A stretch of 64,000 bases of DNA from Rossellomorea aquimaris (GCF_000935355.1 NZ_JXZC01000003.1:124001-188000); one strand, 5' to 3'. Positions 1-11,197 are shown, numbered from the stretch's first letter. A program made the numbers and translations. Notes: generated from the sequence alone by a model not told the origin.

Positions 1-147
1 TTGTCAAATGAAGAATGGTAAAAATGGGGGTGGGGAATATACCCAAGGTGATAACCTCACTAATAAAAGTCCCACCCAAAACGTGTGAATCGTCTCGGGG
101 GAGACCAGGTTATGATATGGGCTACCGAAAATCATGATGCATGAATG
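1..147. other. Left edge, no gene recognised
   Basis: I see no convincing reading frame here. An inverted repeat with arms AATCATGA / TCATGATT (about 130-154) straddles the stop codon of the next, leftward gene and may be its transcript end, but there is no U-tract, so a terminator call is weak. Confidence 0.4.
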
Positions 148-1152
148 TCATGATTGGCCAATGTGATTTTCTTTGAGCCACTGCAGGATTTTCTCTGAAA
201 TGACCTCACTATTTTTGTCCAGCATCATAAGGTGGGAGTTGCCATCAATGCCTTCTTCCGTCAGTCGAATAAGCTCTGCCTTCCCCTTGTAGCCGCTGAT
301 TAAATCGACCGTTTCCTGCACTGCTTCCATTCTGGATACTTGATTGCGGGATTCAAGGTAGTCCCCGTATACGCCGAGATAAGGGATGTCAGCGAAAACT
401 TCCTTCACTTCTTCCGGGTCCGTCGGAGATCCCACAGGCTCAATGGCGATGATGCCTTCGACCAGGTCCGGACGCTGTCTGGCCACTTCGTATCCAATTT
501 CTCCCCCCATGGAATGAACAAGCAGGATGGATGGTCCGGTTCTTTCTAATAAGGCAATCATATTCCCGACTTCCTGCTGGTCGGCACGGGATCCTCCACC
601 GGCTTTTACTCCTGTCGCTTCACCGGCAGATGTGTCTTTGATCTGCATCGGGATCGATTCATAGAATTCATGGAAATAGTCTGCCGGAAATTGTCCATCT
701 GGATATGGGGTGGCAGGTGCAGAGCCGAGACCCCATCGTGGCCAGATGCTTTCTGAATCCCAGCGAGATAAGGATGCCAAAGCTTCTTCCTCCGTTAATC
801 CAGCACTCGATAGATCATGTGTGTCGACGGTATAAACAGGATGGCCTGCGTCTGCGAAGGAATAGGCCCACCCGTTTTCACCATCCGGGGTGCTTTCATA
901 GATGTTGGCTCCGAGGCCCAATCCAGGGATCATGACAACGGGGGCTTTCTTAGAATTCTTCGGGATGAAGGAGTGAATGTAGGATTGCTTGTCAACTTGA
1001 TTTCCTGCGAAGAAATCGTTCATTTCCGCAAGCTGCAAAGATCCAGAGCTCATAGTCTCAGATGCTTGAGCTTCTTTTACCCTTTCTGTGACGGGATGAA
1101 TGGCTGTCAGAAGTAGGACACCGGTCGCAAGTACTCCAATGGTTTTTTTCAT
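148..1152 (-). CDS. Secreted alpha/beta-fold hydrolase (lipase/esterase-like)
   Basis: Predicted extracellular serine hydrolase. A signal peptide is visible: MKK, a hydrophobic run of about 15 residues, then a polar region after AQA. The mature part has an HSMGGE nucleophile elbow (catalytic Ser) and a late GNSHLMM motif that probably carries the catalytic His, as in alpha/beta hydrolases; APVVMIPGLGLG looks like the oxyanion-hole strand. I start it at 1152 because GGAGGAG lies just upstream of that ATG, while a longer in-frame TTG start would put the ribosome site inside the gene. It is monocistronic and divergent from the sucrose regulator. The substrate cannot be read from sequence; a lipase/esterase or poly-ester hydrolase is possible. 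Confidence 0.75.
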   Translation of the reverse strand: MKKTIGVLATGVLLLTAIHPVTERVKEAQASETMSSGSLQLAEMNDFFAGNQVDKQSYIHSFIPKNSKKAPVVMIPGLGLGANIYESTPDGENGWAYSFADAGHPVYTVDTHDLSSAGLTEEEALASLSRWDSESIWPRWGLGSAPATPYPDGQFPADYFHEFYESIPMQIKDTSAGEATGVKAGGGSRADQQEVGNMIALLERTGPSILLVHSMGGEIGYEVARQRPDLVEGIIAIEPVGSPTDPEEVKEVFADIPYLGVYGDYLESRNQVSRMEAVQETVDLISGYKGKAELIRLTEEGIDGNSHLMMLDKNSEVISEKILQWLKENHIGQS

Positions 1153-1339
1153 TTTTATCTCCTCCAACTACTATTTGCTGCGCCGTTTTTTCGGCGAGTC
1201 ATCATTATAGAGGAATAATATGGCTAAAGTATGAATGAAATTTTAACAAAAAATGAAGTCTCCTGCAGGGCCAAATAGTAAAGATGCGGGGGTATCTGCT
1301 ATACTTAAATGGATTTTGTAAGAAGGGAAGCGATGATGG

Positions 1340-2317
1340 ATGGCAACGATGAAGGATGTGGCCAAGAAGGCAGGAGTGGCGGTCGGTACTGTATCAAGAT
1401 TTGTAAATAATAAAGGCGGTATCAAGGAATCGACGAGGAAGAAGGTTGAAAAGGCCATCGCTGAACTGAATTTTCAGCCAAATGAAGCGGCAAGGAATTT
1501 CAAGACTCAGCAGTCCAAGACGATTGCATTGATCATCCCTACTATCTGGCATCCCTTTTATTCAGAGTTTGCTTACCATGTGGAGAGGGAGTTTTCACAA
1601 AAGGGATATAAGACACTCCTTTGCAATTCACAAAATGATGCGGAACGTGAGATCAACTATATAACGATGCTGGAGAAAAATAAGATTGATGGGATTGTGG
1701 CGATCACGTATAGCAAGGTGATCGATCAATATATTTCCAGTACCTTGCCCCTTGTCAGTATCGACCGGCACTTTACGGAAGATGTAGTCACAATTTCCAG
1801 TGACAACTATGCAGGGGGACAGCTGGCAGCGCAAGTGCTTGTTGATAGAGGGTGTCAGCACTGCGCTTATATGGGAAGTGTTTCAGAGATAGAGAATGAA
1901 TCCATGCTGAGGAGTAAAGGGTTTCAAGAATATTTAGAGAAACAGCGTACAAAGACTACTTTTTTAATATTGAATGAACCGGTAGAAGACCTGGAAAGAG
2001 AGATTCGACAATTTCTTGACGTTCATCCTTACATAGACGGGGTTTTTGCTATGAATGATAAATGGGCAGCTATTGTGATGAATGTACTGAAAGAAATGGG
2101 GCGTCAGGTGCCCGAAGATGTCCAAGTGATCGGATACGATGGGGCCAGAATGAGCAAGGATGCTCTCCTCACGCATTCTACGATCCGGCAGCCGATTGAA
2201 GAGATGGCCAAAAGGTCTGTGACAGAGCTTCTAAATATCATTGCCGGAAGTAAAGTCAATTCCAAAGTGGTTCTGCCTGTAAACTATTTTGAAGGTAATT
2301 CTACAAAAAAGCCTTGA
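1340..2317 (+). CDS. scrR: LacI-family repressor of the sucrose operon
   Basis: A 325-residue LacI/GalR regulator. The N-terminus has the LacI helix-turn-helix (MKDVAKKAGVAVGTVSRFVN) and hinge helix (PNEAARNFKT); the rest is a periplasmic-binding-protein-like sugar sensor (ALIIPTIWHPFYSEF at the start of subdomain 1). It precedes the sucrose PTS, hydrolase and fructokinase genes, and LacI-type palindromes TTTGAAACGTTTCAAA lie in the 200-bp gap between it and the PTS gene, so it most likely represses that operon and is relieved by a sucrose or fructose phosphate. ATG 1340 has AGAAGGGA upstream; ATG 1349 is possible. The inducer is inference. B. subtilis controls sacPA by antitermination instead, so the LacI arrangement is of the scr type. 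Confidence 0.85.
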   Translation: MATMKDVAKKAGVAVGTVSRFVNNKGGIKESTRKKVEKAIAELNFQPNEAARNFKTQQSKTIALIIPTIWHPFYSEFAYHVEREFSQKGYKTLLCNSQNDAEREINYITMLEKNKIDGIVAITYSKVIDQYISSTLPLVSIDRHFTEDVVTISSDNYAGGQLAAQVLVDRGCQHCAYMGSVSEIENESMLRSKGFQEYLEKQRTKTTFLILNEPVEDLEREIRQFLDVHPYIDGVFAMNDKWAAIVMNVLKEMGRQVPEDVQVIGYDGARMSKDALLTHSTIRQPIEEMAKRSVTELLNIIAGSKVNSKVVLPVNYFEGNSTKKP

Positions 2318-2349
2318 CTAAGAGATAAAACCATTTTAAAATAAGCATC

Positions 2350-2363
2350 AGAAAACGTTTTCA
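2350..2363. promoter_or_regulatory. cre-like palindrome (CcpA site candidate)
   Basis: AGAAAACGTTTTCA matches the catabolite-responsive element consensus TGAAARCGYTTTCA except at the first two positions. It lies upstream of the two repressor operators, which suggests carbon catabolite control of the sucrose operon. It could also be a third, weaker operator for the local repressor. Confidence 0.5.
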
Positions 2364-2364
2364 T

Positions 2365-2391
2365 TTAAAATGCTTGTGAGAAGCATTTTAA
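2365..2391 (+). terminator. Hairpin after the sucrose repressor gene
   Basis: An 11-bp perfect stem TTAAAATGCTT / AAGCATTTTAA with a 5-nt loop, 48 bp after the repressor stop. The A/T ends and following ATTTTAG could make it a weak intrinsic terminator separating the repressor from the PTS operon; it may also simply be a protein-binding palindrome. Confidence 0.4.
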
Positions 2392-2400
2392 TTTTAGAAC

Positions 2401-2422
2401 ATTTTTGAAACGTTTCAAAAAT
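2401..2422. promoter_or_regulatory. Sucrose repressor operator O1
   Basis: Perfect 22-bp palindrome with core TTTGAAACGTTTCAAA, of LacI/GalR operator type. It lies just upstream of a TTTACA -35 candidate (2428-2433). Confidence 0.75.
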
Positions 2423-2427
2423 GTTTG

Positions 2428-2455
2428 TTTACATGAATATATTTTTTATTATAAA
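2428..2455 (+). promoter_or_regulatory. Sigma-A promoter of the sucrose operon
   Basis: TTTACA (2428-2433), 16-bp spacer, TATAAA (2450-2455). It is bracketed by operators O1 and O2; O2 overlaps the -10 region and start site. Confidence 0.55.
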
Positions 2456-2474
2456 TTTGAAACGTTTCAAATTT
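2453..2474. promoter_or_regulatory. Sucrose repressor operator O2
   Basis: Perfect 22-bp palindrome with the same core TTTGAAACGTTTCAAA as O1. The two centres are 52 bp apart, about five helical turns, so both sites face the same side of DNA and a repressor loop over the promoter is plausible. Confidence 0.75.
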
Positions 2475-2523
2475 AGATATTCGTTCATTTGGATGAGAAA
2501 CATAGTAAAAAGGGGGAGAAAAA

Positions 2524-3897
2524 ATGGCCAGGGATGTTAAAAAAGTAGCTGGAGAAGTGCTGAACGCATTAGGTGGAAAAGAGAATATTCAAAGCATGGC
2601 CCATTGTGCAACAAGACTGAGAGTAGTTCTAAAAGAGGATGATCACCTGCAGAAGGAGACAATCGAGAACATAGAAGGAGTGAATGGGTACTTTTATCAA
2701 AACGGGCAGCATCAAGTCATTCTCGGAACGGGGTTTGTCAATAAGGTATATGATGAGCTGACGAAGCAGGGGATTGAAGAAGGTGATTATAAAGAGGCAG
2801 CAAACAAGAAGCTCTCTCCACTTCAACAGGTGGTCCGCTCACTGGCGGATATTTTCATCCCGATTATTCCCGTATTGATTGCGACGGGTCTATTGATGGG
2901 GCTCAGAGGATTATTGATCAACGGTTTCGGGATGGAATTAACGGATGAATGGGTCATTTTATCTCAAGTCCTCACGGATACGGCATTTGTGTTTATTCCG
3001 GTATTGGTGACATGGTCAGCCATGAAGAAGTTTGGGGGGACACCGGTCATCGGGATTGTTCTCGGGTTGATGCTGGTTGCGCCGCAATTACCAGACAAGT
3101 GGGCCGTTTCCTTTGGGGATGTTGAACCATTAGTCCTTTCATTTTTTGGTTTGGACTTGACGATTACTGGGATGCAGAGTTCCATTCTGCCTGCTGTGTT
3201 CATCGGTTGGTTAGCTGCAAGGTTGGAGCGATTCTTTCGTAAATGGGTCCCTGAAATGCTCGATCTAATCGTGACTCCATTTTTGACATTACTTACTTCA
3301 TTAATTCTCGGTCTTGTGTTAGTGGGTCCTTTTATCTTAACCGTCGAGAATATATTAACGGACATCATCATGTATTTCTTCGAGCTGCCCCTGGGATTGG
3401 GAGGTTTGATTTACGGGGGAGCAATACAATTCCTTGCCATTACAGGCATGCACCACACGATTGTACCTGTCACGGTTAAAATGGTTGCTGAAACAGGCTA
3501 TGACATTATTAACCCGATTGGTACTGCAGCCATTGCGGGTCAAGCAGGAGCAGGTTTAGCGGTGGTTCTGTCCATTAAAGATCGCATCAAGCGCTCAACC
3601 ATGCTGGGTTCTGTTTTTCCTGCATTCTTTGGCATCACGGAACCCGTCATGTTTGCTATTAATCTACCGAAGGGCTCACCATTCTTGTATGGATGTTTAG
3701 GTGGGGCAGTCGGTGGAGGACTCGCATCGATTTTAGGAATTGCAGCAGCCGGGACGGGATCTTCCATGATACCTGGGATGCTGCTTTATATCGGGGATGG
3801 ACTGTTCCTCTATATCCTTGTCATGCTCGTGGCCTTATCGACCTCTTTCATTGTAACGAAATTCGCTTATCGAGAGAAAAAAGCAGAAACGAAATAA
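2524..3897 (+). CDS. scrA: Sucrose-type PTS transporter, EIIBC
   Basis: A membrane phosphotransferase permease that would import and phosphorylate sucrose to sucrose-6-phosphate. Residues 1-90 form an EIIB domain with the phospho-accepting Cys in HCATRLRVVL; from about residue 105 an EIIC domain with about ten hydrophobic segments follows, including GITEPVMFAINLP, typical of the glucose/sucrose superfamily. At 457 residues it matches SacP/ScrA without an EIIA domain, so EIIA must come from another protein. GGGGGAG precedes ATG 2524. It is the first gene of the operator-controlled operon with the hydrolase and fructokinase; that context favours sucrose over trehalose or beta-glucosides. Confidence 0.88.
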   Translation: MARDVKKVAGEVLNALGGKENIQSMAHCATRLRVVLKEDDHLQKETIENIEGVNGYFYQNGQHQVILGTGFVNKVYDELTKQGIEEGDYKEAANKKLSPLQQVVRSLADIFIPIIPVLIATGLLMGLRGLLINGFGMELTDEWVILSQVLTDTAFVFIPVLVTWSAMKKFGGTPVIGIVLGLMLVAPQLPDKWAVSFGDVEPLVLSFFGLDLTITGMQSSILPAVFIGWLAARLERFFRKWVPEMLDLIVTPFLTLLTSLILGLVLVGPFILTVENILTDIIMYFFELPLGLGGLIYGGAIQFLAITGMHHTIVPVTVKMVAETGYDIINPIGTAAIAGQAGAGLAVVLSIKDRIKRSTMLGSVFPAFFGITEPVMFAINLPKGSPFLYGCLGGAVGGGLASILGIAAAGTGSSMIPGMLLYIGDGLFLYILVMLVALSTSFIVTKFAYREKKAETK

Positions 3898-3969
3898 ATA
3901 AAACGAAGGATGGGGGGAGGAATAAGACCCTTCCTTTCTTATTTTCATACTAAAGGAGTCAGTACAATC

Positions 3970-5445
3970 ATGTTGGATTTTTCAAATAGAAGAAACAGAT
4001 TCGTTAGGATGGATGAGGTATCGGATACCTTTCTGACAGAGCTTGACGCAATGGCTAAAGGAGATGCTTTTTATCCCAGGTATCATATCGCCCCTCACCA
4101 CGGATTGCTCAATGATCCCAATGGATTATATCAGCATCAAGGAGAGCACCATTTCTTTTATCAATGGTTCCCTCTGGGTCCTGTCCATGGATTGAAGCAT
4201 TGGTATCACGTGTCTACGAAGGATTTCGTTCATTATACGGATCATGGGGTCGCTCTCTATCCGGATCAGGACTATGATTCCCATGGCTGCTACTCTGGAA
4301 GCAGCTTTCAGCTCGATGATCAAGTCTACCTGTACTACACAGGGAATCGAATGGTGCAGGACGGGGTGTTCGAACAAACGCAATGCTACGCCACGGTGGA
4401 GAAAAATGGGGGAATCGTGAAAAAGGGCGTGATCGTCAATCGGGATCCCAAGAAGCATACCCACCATTTCCGCGACCCTATTCTTTTCAGCAGGGGCAGT
4501 GATCATTATATGCTGGTTGGTGCTGAAACCATTGAGGGAGATGGAACGATAGCAGTGTATCATGGGAAATCCCTCGAAGAATTCTCCTATGCTGGGGATG
4601 TAGAACTCGGATTGGGGATGCCCTTCGGTTATATGTGGGAGTGCCCGAATTATTATGAGACAGAAGACAAGGGCGTACTCATCTTTTCCCCGCAGGGTGT
4701 AACATCGGAAACTAAATATGATTTGAAAAATGTGTTCTCAGTCGTGTATATCGTTGGAGATCCACTGGATGTAACAGACATGACATTCCATCATAATGGG
4801 TTCATCGAGATGGATAAAGGGTTCGACTTTTATGCTCCTCAAACGTATTTAGATGATCAAGGGAGAAGGATCCTCCTGGGATGGTTGGGCAATTCGAAAA
4901 GCGAGTATCCAACCGACCGGAACGGATGGGCACATATGCTGACCATCCCGCGGGTCTTAACGATCCATGGCAATAAAGTTCGACAGGAGCCTGTCGAGGA
5001 GTTAAGAAGATTGAGGAGGTCTTCCCGAGAAGTGAAGGGATCAATGGAGTTAAACAGCTCGTCATTTGAACTGGAAGGGGACCTCGAAGACAGCTTTCAA
5101 ATCATCATTTCGAATGATGAGGGTGATACATTGATGTTTTCTTCAGATGGTCAGGAGTACTGTCTTGATCGTTCCAATACAACGCATGTATATGCTGAAA
5201 AGTATGGAACGAAACGATATGCCCTCCGTCAAACCGGTCTATCCCAAAAAATCAGGATGTACGTAGACGCATCCAGTATCGAGATTTTCTGTGATGAGGG
5301 GGAAACGGTCTTTACCAGCAGGTTCTTTATCGACCAGATTACCAGCCTATCCGTTAGCGGGGTCATGGGGACACTTTACGACTTATCATCTATCAGTCTC
5401 GTTAAAAAGGGTGAAGCCAATGAGGACGGTGCTATGTATGAATAA
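3970..5445 (+). CDS. scrB: Sucrose-6-phosphate hydrolase (GH32)
   Basis: Cytoplasmic beta-fructofuranosidase that splits sucrose-6-phosphate into glucose-6-phosphate and fructose. GH32 signatures are all present: NDPNG with the nucleophile Asp (about residue 49), RDP with the transition-state Asp (about 169) and WECPNY with the acid/base Glu (224). The five-bladed propeller occupies roughly residues 30-350 and a C-terminal beta-sandwich follows. There is no signal peptide, in line with an intracellular PTS product as substrate. I start it at ATG 3970 because AAAGGAG is upstream; a longer in-frame start exists but has no ribosome site. It overlaps the start of the fructokinase gene, indicating translational coupling. 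Confidence 0.9.
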   Translation: MLDFSNRRNRFVRMDEVSDTFLTELDAMAKGDAFYPRYHIAPHHGLLNDPNGLYQHQGEHHFFYQWFPLGPVHGLKHWYHVSTKDFVHYTDHGVALYPDQDYDSHGCYSGSSFQLDDQVYLYYTGNRMVQDGVFEQTQCYATVEKNGGIVKKGVIVNRDPKKHTHHFRDPILFSRGSDHYMLVGAETIEGDGTIAVYHGKSLEEFSYAGDVELGLGMPFGYMWECPNYYETEDKGVLIFSPQGVTSETKYDLKNVFSVVYIVGDPLDVTDMTFHHNGFIEMDKGFDFYAPQTYLDDQGRRILLGWLGNSKSEYPTDRNGWAHMLTIPRVLTIHGNKVRQEPVEELRRLRRSSREVKGSMELNSSSFELEGDLEDSFQIIISNDEGDTLMFSSDGQEYCLDRSNTTHVYAEKYGTKRYALRQTGLSQKIRMYVDASSIEIFCDEGETVFTSRFFIDQITSLSVSGVMGTLYDLSSISLVKKGEANEDGAMYE

Positions 5446-6397
5446 GAAAGAAGGTGTCATATGTTTAGGAGAGTCACTGGTTGATTTCATTCCCATGGAC
5501 AAGGAGAATACCATTTATCAAAAGTGCCCCGGTGGAGCTCCTGCCAATGTGGCGGTTGGAGTTTCGAGATTGGGTGGCAAATCCTCCTTCTTAGGGAAGG
5601 TCGGTGATGACCTCCTTGGAAGATTTTTACGGGACGTACTGAATGATTATCATGTTGAAACATCGTCGATGATTTTGACAAAAGAAGCGAGAACCGGTGC
5701 TGTATTCGTCACTCTTTCCGAGACTGGGGAGAGGAGTTTTGAATTCTATATTCAACCAAGTGCAGATCAATTGCTGAAAGACACCGAGGTTAATGAAGAG
5801 CCCTTTATGGAACATGCCATTCTCCATCTCGGCTCCATTTCCACGATTCACGAAACGGCCAGGAAGGCAACGATGAAAGCCGTACATTTGGCTAAAGACA
5901 ATGGAATGCTCGTGTCCTATGACCCGAATCTACGGATGAACTTATGGGAAAGTGAGCAACAAGCACGTGACATCATTCATTCCATGCTGAATCATACGAA
6001 TATACTGAAGATTTCCGAGGAAGAATTAGCATTTCTGACTGGCCGGGAAGAGGTCCTGGCTGGTATTGAAGCCCTAATGCAATATGAGATTGATCTTATC
6101 TTCGTCACCCTGGGATCTGATGGCAGCTATGTATTCCGGGGTAATGAATATGTAAAGGTCCCGGCGATGAGAATCGAGGTTGTTGATACAACGGGGGCGG
6201 GGGATGCGTATATGTCCGGAGTATTATATCAGTTGAATCAATGGGATAAGGACCTTGAAGCTCTTACCAAAGAGGATTTAGAGAGGATCGCCAGGTTTGC
6301 GAGTGTTTCGGGGGCGCTAGCAATCTCTACTAAAGGAGCGATGACGGCCCTGCCTGAGATCGGGGATATCGAGAGGTCTTTGAGTGAGGGGCATTAG
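5438..6397 (+). CDS. scrK: Fructokinase, PfkB family
   Basis: Phosphorylates the fructose released by the hydrolase to fructose-6-phosphate. The two PfkB/ribokinase signatures are clear: GGAPANVAVGVSRLGG near residue 30 and DTTGAGDAYMSGVL near residue 250, where the GAGD Asp is the catalytic base. The length of about 319 residues is normal. The start is ambiguous: ATG 5438 gives the usual short N-terminus before ICLGESLVDF and overlaps the hydrolase stop by 8 nt, while in-frame ATG 5420 has AAGGGTG upstream and is equally possible. It is the last gene of the sucrose operon. I see no clean terminator directly behind it. Confidence 0.88.
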   Translation: MNKKEGVICLGESLVDFIPMDKENTIYQKCPGGAPANVAVGVSRLGGKSSFLGKVGDDLLGRFLRDVLNDYHVETSSMILTKEARTGAVFVTLSETGERSFEFYIQPSADQLLKDTEVNEEPFMEHAILHLGSISTIHETARKATMKAVHLAKDNGMLVSYDPNLRMNLWESEQQARDIIHSMLNHTNILKISEEELAFLTGREEVLAGIEALMQYEIDLIFVTLGSDGSYVFRGNEYVKVPAMRIEVVDTTGAGDAYMSGVLYQLNQWDKDLEALTKEDLERIARFASVSGALAISTKGAMTALPEIGDIERSLSEGH

Positions 6398-6590
6398 AGC
6401 CTTTTTAAGGTATATGAAATGTATAGTTTAGAAGAGTTGTGTTTAAGCAGCTCGTTTGAAGCACGTTGAGTACCCACAACGGTTTATTGTTGTAAGGATA
6501 TAGCGCTTGTTGAATGGATTACGAAACTTATGACCCTAAAAAAATTAATAAATGCTCCTTTCTCGAAAAATCTTTACAACTGTCACATCA

Positions 6591-6629
6591 AAAAGCACGC
6601 CTCACCCTTAAATGGAGAGGCGTGCTTTT
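6591..6629. terminator. Intrinsic terminator, bidirectional
   Basis: A 13-bp perfect stem AAAAGCACGCCTC / GAGGCGTGCTTTT. It sits just past the katG stop on the minus strand and also ends rightward transcription from the sucrose operon. The rest of 6398-6590 holds no gene I can support. Confidence 0.85.
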
Positions 6630-6636
6630 TATATCT

Positions 6637-8862
<2,226 letters not shown>

Positions 8863-8921
8863 TCACCTTCCTGTTTTCAAAGATTAGAGTGAAGAAATTA
8901 TCACCAAAAATAGTGTGATAA

Positions 8922-8949
8922 TTATAATAATTCTTAATTATCATTATAA
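8922..8949. promoter_or_regulatory. Two overlapping PerR/Fur-type boxes upstream of katG
   Basis: Compared with the PerR box TTATAATNATTATAA, TTATAATAATTCTTA (8922-8936) and TAATTATCATTATAA (8935-8949) each match 12 of 14 fixed positions. Their centres are 13 bp apart and they lie 66-93 bp upstream of the katG start. Metal-dependent peroxide-sensing repression is the likely role; Fur is the alternative. Confidence 0.6.
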
Positions 8950-9102
8950 TAGATTGGAATTTTTATTGAAAGCGTGAAGCTTCTAAGAATGGTGAATTTT
9001 AACATCCAACTGTCCCAACTCTCTAATAACCAATAAAAGAAGGAAATAAGACAAAGTTGTCAAATCTATTGAGAAGCAAGATTTAATAGGAGGTCATTCG
9101 TT

Positions 9103-9573
9103 TTGAGTATCCCTTTTGAAGTAAAAAGAAGCTTTCATGTTTCAAAAGAAGAAGCATATACGGGTCTATTGGACCTTGATTCTGCTGAACACTGGATGAA
9201 AGGATTAGTAAGAATAGAGAGGATGGATGAAGGACCACTCCGTGAAGGCAGTGAGTGGAAGGAAACGAGAAAGATGTTCGGCAAAGAGGCCTCGGAACTT
9301 TTTGAGGTAGTGGAGCTTAGAGCACCTGATAAAATTGTTCTGCGATGCGACGGTACGAAGGGTACGACAGGCAAAGGAGAATTTGTATTCACCTATTTGC
9401 TTGCTTCAACAGGTGATCAAACGGAAGTGACGTTGCTTGGTGAAATCAAGGGGCTGACCGGCCTGTCAAAATGGTTCGGTAAATTGATGGCGGGTACATT
9501 CAAAAAGGCTTGCGCGAAGGATCTTGATTCCTTGAAGGATTATTTGGAGAAGTATAAAGTGGCAAGCTCCTGA
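9103..9573 (+). CDS. SRPBCC-fold (polyketide cyclase/START-like) protein
   Basis: A 156-residue soluble protein of the SRPBCC ligand-binding superfamily. The hallmarks are the N-terminal strand and helix (FEVKRSFHVSKEEAY), the EHWMKGL segment, a series of alternating strands and a long C-terminal helix ending in LKDYLEKYK. The start is TTG 9103 with AGGAGG nine bases upstream; no ATG is available. It is monocistronic between katG and an MFS gene. Family members bind hydrophobic ligands or act as stress or toxin proteins; nothing here fixes a substrate. Confidence 0.7.
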   Translation: MSIPFEVKRSFHVSKEEAYTGLLDLDSAEHWMKGLVRIERMDEGPLREGSEWKETRKMFGKEASELFEVVELRAPDKIVLRCDGTKGTTGKGEFVFTYLLASTGDQTEVTLLGEIKGLTGLSKWFGKLMAGTFKKACAKDLDSLKDYLEKYKVASS

Positions 9574-9933
9574 AGCTTGGAATGTCCCAGTAAATCGACA
9601 GGTAGAAGTCCGTTCCCAAAGCTTACGAATCCCTGGCAGGCTACCAAAAAAACAATTGCGCGGGCAAGGGTCCTTTGCTATGATTATCTTACTTATACAT
9701 GAAATGGAGGTTTTCCTGTTGACAGCATCAATCAGATTGCGTTTCCCGCTTTTCACTCGTTAATTGAATACGTTTGAAGGCTCTGCCTATGTCCAGAGCA
9801 ATGGGATTGATCTGTCTATTTTTAAGAAAACCTGTATTTGTCGGTATTTTTAAAGAGGGGAGGAGTCTCCTCTTTTTTGTGTCTTAAAAATAACAAGTAG
9901 GCAAGGCTTATTTTTATAGTAATTATAATAGAA
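9574..9933. other. 360-bp intergenic region with a terminator
   Basis: No reading frame with a credible ribosome site. A hairpin followed by T residues (about 9851-9878, AAAGAGG...CCTCTTTTTT) looks like an intrinsic terminator nearly 280 bp past the SRPBCC stop, so a long 3' UTR or a small RNA may occupy 9660-9880. A TATAAT (9923-9928) lies just before the MFS gene. Confidence 0.4.
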
Positions 9934-11187
9934 ATGAGTTGGTGGGAAATGAATAAAGTAAATCAAAAGGAAGATTGGTTAAGGAATATCATTCTTTTTC
10001 TAAGCAGTCAGACGATCTCGTTATTCGGGTCGTCCCTGGTACAATACGCGATCATGTGGCATATCACGTTAGAGACGGAGTCCGGGTTGATGATGACGTT
10101 GTTCATCATTTGCGGATTTATCCCGACCTTCCTCCTGTCTCCGGTTGCGGGTGTCTGGGCGGATCGCTATAATCGGAAACTGCTGATTGTGTTATCGGAT
10201 GGACTGATCGCGACTTCGACGCTGGTTCTCGCGATTCTTTTCTTAATGGGATACGATTCGATCTGGCTGCTGTTTGTCATGGCAGCGGTCCGTGCACTTG
10301 GAACCGGGATTCAGACTCCTGCTGTCGGTGCGATCTTGCCGCAGATCGTCCCGAAGGAAAAGCTGACGAAGGTGAACGGGGCAAATGGAAGCATTCAAGC
10401 TGTCATTATGTTTGTGTCCCCAATGGTCAGTGCGGCTTTACTTGGGATGGCATCAATTGAAATCATCTTCTTCATCGATGTCATTACAGCAGCGATTGCA
10501 ATTATCACACTGCTGGCCTTCTTAAAAATCTCGGTGCATGAGAAGGCAGCAGAGAAACAAACAACAAGCTACTTCAGTGACTTCAAGCAAGGCTTGCAAT
10601 ATGTCAACAGCCATGGATTCCTGAAGAAGTTCTTCCTGTTCTTCTCCATTTTCTTTGTTCTGATGGCACCTGCGGCCTTTCTGACTCCGCTGCAGGTCAC
10701 TCGGAGCTTCGGGGACGATATTTGGAGACTGACAGCCATCGAAATTGCCTTTTCCATCGGGATGATGGCAGGTGGAGCCATCATTGCTTCCTGGGGCGGG
10801 TTTAAAAATAAGATTGCCACGATGACATTCTCAAGTCTGATTATGGGATTCTGTACCTTTGCTCTTGGTATCGTTCCGGTCTTTTGGTTCTATCTCGTCT
10901 TCATGGCATTATTCGGAATCGCCATGCCGATTTTCAATACACCGACAATGGTGCTGCTGCAGGAGAAAATCGAAGAGAATTACTTGGGAAGAGTCTTTGG
11001 GGTCATGGGGATGATCTCCACTTCGATGATGCCGATTGGCATGCTGATATTCGGACCATTAGCCGATATCATCGCCATTGAATGGCTCCTCATCGGAACA
11101 GGCGTATTGACCATCCTGCTTTCTGTCATGCTGGGCCGCGACCAAGTGTTGATCGAAGCGGGGAAGCCTGCACCTGCCCTGGAGTAA
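9934..11187 (+). CDS. MFS efflux transporter (MefA/macrolide-exporter-like)
   Basis: Twelve-TM major facilitator. The loop 2-3 motif A is visible as GVWADRYNRKLLIV, and the N-terminus (FLSSQTISLFGSSLVQYAIMWHI) has the pattern of the enterobactin/macrolide exporter branch (MFS_3). A drug or siderophore exporter is the best guess; the substrate is unknown. The start is uncertain: ATG 9934 lacks a good ribosome site, and ATG 9949 has GGTGGG but too close. A TATAAT at 9923-9928 would put the transcript start near 9934, so a leaderless or very short leader mRNA is possible. The gene is followed by a terminator. Confidence 0.8.
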   Translation: MSWWEMNKVNQKEDWLRNIILFLSSQTISLFGSSLVQYAIMWHITLETESGLMMTLFIICGFIPTFLLSPVAGVWADRYNRKLLIVLSDGLIATSTLVLAILFLMGYDSIWLLFVMAAVRALGTGIQTPAVGAILPQIVPKEKLTKVNGANGSIQAVIMFVSPMVSAALLGMASIEIIFFIDVITAAIAIITLLAFLKISVHEKAAEKQTTSYFSDFKQGLQYVNSHGFLKKFFLFFSIFFVLMAPAAFLTPLQVTRSFGDDIWRLTAIEIAFSIGMMAGGAIIASWGGFKNKIATMTFSSLIMGFCTFALGIVPVFWFYLVFMALFGIAMPIFNTPTMVLLQEKIEENYLGRVFGVMGMISTSMMPIGMLIFGPLADIIAIEWLLIGTGVLTILLSVMLGRDQVLIEAGKPAPALE

Positions 11188-11197
11188 ATATTGTCTT

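Noticed and set aside
9719..9724. TTGACA as -35 of a small RNA promoter in the 9.6-9.9 kb gap
   Set aside because: No acceptable -10 at 16-18 bp spacing.
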